Below, one piece after another: positions 40,383 through 42,562 of a DNA stretch of 42,562 nucleotides; position 1 is the stretch's first letter; each line of letters starts with the position of its first letter. The translations under genes were made by a program, and so were the position numbers. The notes beneath the pieces are model-generated. The model did not search any database. It had not been told where the DNA came from and worked only from the letters and a program-made list of their open reading frames with translations. Source of the DNA: Actinomycetota bacterium (GTDB lineage: Bacteria > Actinomycetota > Acidimicrobiia > Acidimicrobiales > Ilumatobacteraceae); NCBI GenBank assembly GCA_016871395.1, contig VFYV01000016.1, positions 1 through 42,562 on the forward strand. The letters are read 5' to 3'.

Positions 40383-41548
40383 ACCCCACACCCTCGATCA
40401 TGTCGCCGCCCTCGTCCACGGGTCGCTTCGGTGAATTCGGCGGCCGATTCGTCCCCGAAACGCTCGTTCCGGCGTGTCAAGAACTCGAATCGGCCTTCAC
40501 CGAGGCGTGGGCCGACCCGATCTTTCGCGCCGAGTTGGACTCCATCCTCAAGGAGTATGCGGGACGTCCGTCCATTCTGACCGAGTGTCATCAGCTCGGC
40601 GCGCGACTCGGACTTCGTCTCCTCTTGAAGCGGGAGGACCTCAACCACACCGGCTCGCACAAGATCAACAATGTTCTCGGTCAAACTCTCCTCGCCAAGC
40701 GCATGGGTAAGAAGCGGATCGTCGCCGAAACGGGTGCCGGTCAGCACGGGGTCGCCTCGGCGACCGCGGCCGCGCTGATGGGTTTGGAATGCAAGGTCTA
40801 CATGGGGGCCGTCGATGTGGAGCGTCAGGCTCTGAACGTTTTTCGTATGAAGTTGTTGGGTGCCGAGGTCGAGGCGGTCCACTCGGGCAGTCGCACCCTG
40901 AAAGACGCCGTGAACGAGGCGATGCGGGACTGGGTGGCGACGGTCGAGAGCACCCATTACTGCCTCGGTTCGGTCATGGGCCCTCACCCGTATCCGTGGA
41001 TGGTTCGTGAATTCCACCGCGTCATCGGTCGTGAGGCGTTCGAGCAGTGCCTCGAGCGAATTGGCGACGTTCCCGACGTCGTGGTGGCCTGTGTCGGTGG
41101 GGGATCGAACGCCCTCGGGATCTTCTCCGGTTTCGTCGACAGTCGAGCCCGTTTGATCGGCGTCGAGCCCGCCGGCGGAGCCGCCGTCGGACGCGGTCAG
41201 CCCGGCGTCGTCCACGGCATGCGCAGTTACCTGATGCAGGACGAGTACGGACAGGTGTCCGAGGCGCATTCGGTGTCGGCGGGCCTCGACTATCCCGGCG
41301 TCGGACCGGAACACTCGTACCTGGCGTCGATCGGTCGTGCCGAGTACCCGACCGTGACCGACGCCGAGGTGATCGAGGCTTTTCAATTGATGGCTCGCAC
41401 CGAGGGCATCATCCCCGCGCTCGAATGTGCTCACGCTGTGGCGTGGATCGCACGGGAGGCACCCGGGATGCAGGGCCAGACGATCCTGATGAACCTGTCC
41501 GGTCGAGGCGACAAAGACGTCGGACAGATGATGGGGATCCTGGGTTGA
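40379..41548 (+). CDS. trpB: tryptophan synthase beta subunit
   Basis: A 389-residue PLP enzyme. [15 protein letters not shown] is the N-terminal TrpB block. [18 protein letters not shown] holds the PLP Lys (in HTGSHK), [10 protein letters not shown] the catalytic Glu, and [15 protein letters not shown] the phosphate-binding Gly/Ser/Asn loop. The ATG at 40379 has GGAG six bases upstream; ATGs at 40307 and 40334 would add unrelated residues. Its stop overlaps trpA as TTGA. A 95-base gap from trpF holds a hairpin and a small Trp-containing frame. Confidence 0.96.
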   Translation: MNPTPSIMSPPSSTGRFGEFGGRFVPETLVPACQELESAFTEAWADPIFRAELDSILKEYAGRPSILTECHQLGARLGLRLLLKREDLNHTGSHKINNVLGQTLLAKRMGKKRIVAETGAGQHGVASATAAALMGLECKVYMGAVDVERQALNVFRMKLLGAEVEAVHSGSRTLKDAVNEAMRDWVATVESTHYCLGSVMGPHPYPWMVREFHRVIGREAFEQCLERIGDVPDVVVACVGGGSNALGIFSGFVDSRARLIGVEPAGGAAVGRGQPGVVHGMRSYLMQDEYGQVSEAHSVSAGLDYPGVGPEHSYLASIGRAEYPTVTDAEVIEAFQLMARTEGIIPALECAHAVAWIAREAPGMQGQTILMNLSGRGDKDVGQMMGILG

Positions 41549-42330
41549 CGCCCGGTCTCGATCGACTGGAGACCCGTCTGCGGGCATCACGTGCTGCTGG
41601 TCGTAAGTTGCTCGTTCCGTATCTGACCGGCGGTCTGCCGGGCTGGACCGATGGCGTGCGCGCAGCGGCGGCCAATGGCGCCGATGTCATCGAAATCGGA
41701 TTGCCCTTCTCGGACCCGGTGATGGACGGACCGGTCATTCAGGAGGCGTCTCAGCGTGCCCTCGACGCCGGCGCGACTCCGGTGTCGATTTTGGAAGAGG
41801 CGCGCTCATTGGATGTCGAGGTGCCCTTGGTCGTCATGTGTTACTACAACACGATCCACCATCCCGGACATCGACGCTTTGCCTCGATGTTGACGTCGGC
41901 GGGAATCTGCGGGGCGATCGTCCCCGATCTGCCCCTCGAGGAGTCCGGCCCGTGGTGTGCCGCCGCCGATTCTGCGGGATTGTCGACGATCATGCTGGCC
42001 GCGCCCACCGCCCCCGATGAGCGGCTCCCGCTGGTGTGCGCCCGGGCTCGGGGATTCGTCTACTCGGTCGGACTCCTCGGTGTCACGGGCGAGCGCACCA
42101 GCCTGGCGGCCACGGCCACCGCTCTGGCCCGACGTTTGAAGGCGGTGACCGACGTTCCCGTGATCGTCGGCGTGGGGGTGTCCAACGCCGAACAGGCGGT
42201 CGAGGCCTGTCAGGTGGCGGACGGTGTCGTGCAGGGGGCCTCGGTGGTCCGGCGGTTCATGGCCGACGGCGCCGACGGGGTCGGGGACTACGTGGCCGAG
42301 GTTCGACAGGCTCTCGACTCCCACCGGTGA
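41545..42330 (+). CDS. trpA: tryptophan synthase alpha subunit
   Basis: A 261-residue TIM barrel that cleaves indole-glycerol phosphate and passes indole to Trp[11 protein letters not shown] is near the N-terminus. The catalytic Glu is in [19 protein letters not shown], and the catalytic Asp is in [23 protein letters not shown] is the loop-6 region, and [10 protein letters not shown] binds phosphate. The TTG start overlaps the trpB stop (TTGA), the usual tight coupling of trpB and trpA. A longer open frame reading back into trpB is rejected. Confidence 0.95.
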   Translation: MTPGLDRLETRLRASRAAGRKLLVPYLTGGLPGWTDGVRAAAANGADVIEIGLPFSDPVMDGPVIQEASQRALDAGATPVSILEEARSLDVEVPLVVMCYYNTIHHPGHRRFASMLTSAGICGAIVPDLPLEESGPWCAAADSAGLSTIMLAAPTAPDERLPLVCARARGFVYSVGLLGVTGERTSLAATATALARRLKAVTDVPVIVGVGVSNAEQAVEACQVADGVVQGASVVRRFMADGADGVGDYVAEVRQALDSHR

Positions 42331-42336
42331 CGAACC

Positions 42337-42352
42337 TGTGACATTTGTCGCA
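42337..42352 (+). promoter_or_regulatory. CRP-like palindrome upstream of lipoprotein gene
   Basis: TGTGA-CATTTG-TCGCA fits the CRP/Cmr pattern TGTGA-N6-TCACA with one mismatch, 95 bases before the ATG at 42447. TAGAAC (42376-42381) downstream is a possible -10. Confidence 0.35.
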
Positions 42353-42410
42353 CAAAGGGAATCTTACGTGCTGAATAGAACGCTGACGGCTCGGCATGAT
42401 GGAAACTGAA

Positions 42411-42430
42411 GTACCAATCCGGGTTGTACC
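42411..42430 (+). promoter_or_regulatory. weak hairpin in 5' leader of lipoprotein gene
   Basis: GTA-C-CAA...TTG-TAC can pair over 6 bases with one bulged C and a TCCGGG loop, directly before the TAAGGAG ribosome site. It is weak and may be chance. Confidence 0.2.
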
Positions 42431-42446
42431 CCCTAAGGAGAAAAAC

Positions 42447-42562
42447 ATGCGTAAGACCATTGGAATCGCCGTTGCCGCGGCCGCTCTGTTGGTGGCCTGT
42501 GGAAGCGACGACAACGACGCCGCTCCCGAGGCTCCCACCACCGAGGCCCCGATGACCACCGA
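42447..42562 (+). CDS. lipoprotein, 3'-truncated by window end
   Basis: Only the first 38 codons are present. The protein starts MRKTIGIAVAAAALLVAC, a signal peptide with a clear LVAC lipobox, then an acidic and Thr/Pro-rich spacer (GSDDNDAAPEAPTTEAPMTT). Many actinobacterial ABC-transporter solute-binding proteins start this way, but the binding domain is outside the window. TAAGGAG six to seven bases before the ATG is the strongest ribosome site in the window, so this is a leadered, probably highly expressed gene, with a 116-base upstream region carrying a CRP-like palindrome. Confidence 0.85.
   Translation, partial: MRKTIGIAVAAAALLVACGSDDNDAAPEAPTTEAPMTT

Noticed and set aside
41047-41544. 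N-terminal extension of trpA through the trpB gene
   Set aside because: The extra part is Arg-rich out-of-frame trpB sequence; TrpA begins at the TTG that overlaps the trpB stop.
40049-41590. Minus-strand frame of 513 codons opposite trpF and trpB
   Set aside because: Antisense to two certain tryptophan genes; no start context or family signal.
1-42562. tRNA, rRNA, CRISPR, insertion sequence, prophage or integron
   Set aside because: All gaps are short and hold no cloverleaf-like or repeat-spacer pattern, and no transposase, integrase or phage protein was recognised.

Overview
This window looks like a stretch of a GC-rich actinobacterial chromosome. Supporting marks are an MtrA/MtrB-type two-component system beside a GerMN lipoprotein, two F420-type luciferase-family oxidoreductases, many SDR and VOC enzymes, the menaquinone pathway and short genes packed on both strands. 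Eighteen starts carry a TANNNT hexamer 5-8 bases upstream, the signature of leaderless actinobacterial transcripts. From recalled gene content I lean towards the class Acidimicrobiia, but a 42.5 kb window cannot settle that. I see no rRNA, tRNA, IS element, prophage or CRISPR, and no gap between genes exceeds about 250 bases.

Layout. 1-5.0 kb: cell-surface genes (a GH10 xylanase with an LPVTG sorting signal, a 1144-residue modular lipoprotein, a small Cys-containing protein). 5.2-12.4 kb: an accessory catabolic region (two VOC proteins, an aldonolactone-oxidase-like flavoenzyme coupled to an SDR, a SnoaL-like protein, a double hot-dog protein coupled to an LLM-family enzyme, an AcuI-type reductase). 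12.4-15.4 kb: an overlapping phoH-ybeY-CNNM/CorC operon preceded by a 15-codon leaderless leader ORF. 15.4-24.1 kb: two SDRs and the menaquinone genes menE, menA, menH, menD, menF and menG, arranged as divergent and convergent pairs, with a FrnE/DsbA-like gene coupled to menH. menB and menC are not in the window. 24.2-28.6 kb: CoA-thioester metabolism (acyl-CoA dehydrogenase, acyl-CoA synthetase, LLM enzyme, MaoC hydratase). 28.6-35 kb: a small membrane protein, era, the mtrB-lipoprotein pair divergent from mtrA, and a DinG/XPD-type helicase. 35-38.4 kb: uppS, a second degenerate cis-prenyltransferase gene, recO and glycyl-tRNA synthetase. 38.5-42.3 kb: an ABM-fold protein, then trpC, trpF, trpB and trpA. 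The window ends inside a lipoprotein gene.

The most interesting feature is the divergent pair at 34,995-36,303. The uppS-like protein keeps the catalytic DGNGRWA and RTSGE/SNFLLWQ motifs but has lost the AYAEL glutamate and the C-terminal RERRFGG tail. Its neighbour has lost the catalytic motifs but keeps AYSEL and RERRFGG. The losses are complementary, as in the eukaryotic DHDDS/NgBR heteromer, so I propose a split, heteromeric undecaprenyl (or shorter) diphosphate synthase in a bacterium, expressed from one bidirectional leaderless promoter region.
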